Below, in pieces: positions 5,189 to 5,272 of a stretch of DNA of 5,272 nucleotides. Location of the stretch: assembly GCA_030018605.1 (NCBI GenBank), contig JASEHP010000120.1, positions 1-5,272 of the forward strand, read 5' to 3'. Within the stretch, counting starts at the first letter, position 1, and each line of letters begins with the position of its first letter. A program made the position numbers and the translations under genes. Source of the stretch: Thermodesulfovibrionales bacterium (GTDB lineage: Bacteria; Nitrospirota; Thermodesulfovibrionia; Thermodesulfovibrionales; UBA1546). The notes under the pieces were generated by a model. That model had not been told where the DNA came from. It saw nothing but the letters and a program-made list of their open reading frames with translations, and ran no database searches.

Positions 5189-5272
5189 CTAATCAATTTT
5201 ATTCCTCATTTTATTCTGGTCGTGTCAAATCATTTAACATGGTAACCGAAGCTTCTTCTGTTGAATCATGAA
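5189..5272. other. AT-rich right edge without a convincing gene
   Basis: I see no gene start with a ribosome-binding site here. The only structure is a GAAGCTTC palindrome at 5248-5255. A minus-strand frame is open from the window end to a TAA at 5211-5213 (about 20 codons), which could be the tail of a convergent gene or chance. The next real gene presumably begins beyond the edge. Confidence 0.4.

Noticed and set aside
5211..5272. Possible 3' end of a convergent minus-strand gene
   Set aside because: About 20 open codons end in TAA, but the product is too short to recognise and chance openness is likely; extending the contig would decide.
1..5272. CRISPR arrays, tRNA or rRNA genes, toxin-antitoxin or defence genes
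   Set aside because: None seen. The tandem repeats in yggS and proC have 7-8 bp units without spacers, so they are not CRISPR.

Overview
This window reads as a compact block of bacterial housekeeping genes. There is no complete accessory system in it. Every CDS belongs to a family I recognise, so I do not claim a new system. The most unusual content is small-scale: short tandem repeats inside two conserved genes, a symmetric divergent start region, and repeat or hairpin structures at both window edges.

Organism: moderate GC (roughly 40-45% by eye). A full-length DivIVA lies beside a yggS-proC-yggT string typical of Gram-negatives, and the histidyl-tRNA synthetase is cysteine-rich. This fits a deep-branching diderm such as Nitrospirota (Thermodesulfovibrio-like) or a former deltaproteobacterial lineage. 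That is inference from protein character, not a search result.

Layout: positions 1-71 hold two direct copies of an ACCGGACA...TATTTG motif and a 13-bp palindrome, resembling the edge of a mobile element that continues off-window. Positions 72-1457 carry a minus-strand pair, rnc (RNase III) followed by a nitroreductase-family gene with a good Shine-Dalgarno. A short divergent region (about 1458-1510) separates it from the plus-strand operon. It contains a strong promoter for rnc placed so close to the ATG that the mRNA would be nearly leaderless. The two arms of an 8-bp inverted repeat each contain AATGTCAA, which is the rnc start on one side and a possible yggS start on the other.

The plus-strand operon at 1511-5111 is yggS, proC, yggT, divIVA, hisS. 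The first four junctions are an ATGA overlap, a TAATG overlap, a 1-nt gap and a 26-nt gap, so cotranscription and translational coupling are likely. The operon joins PLP homeostasis (YggS), proline synthesis (ProC), a small membrane protein (YggT), a pole or septum-associated coiled-coil protein (DivIVA) and tRNA-His charging (HisS). The order looks like a merge of the Gram-negative yggS-proC-yggT string with the Gram-positive ylmE-...-ylmG-...-divIVA string.

Positions 5112-5272 hold no convincing gene. They contain a 7-bp-arm inverted repeat, an overlapping alternative stem and a T6 run, which may form a weak terminator or part of another element.
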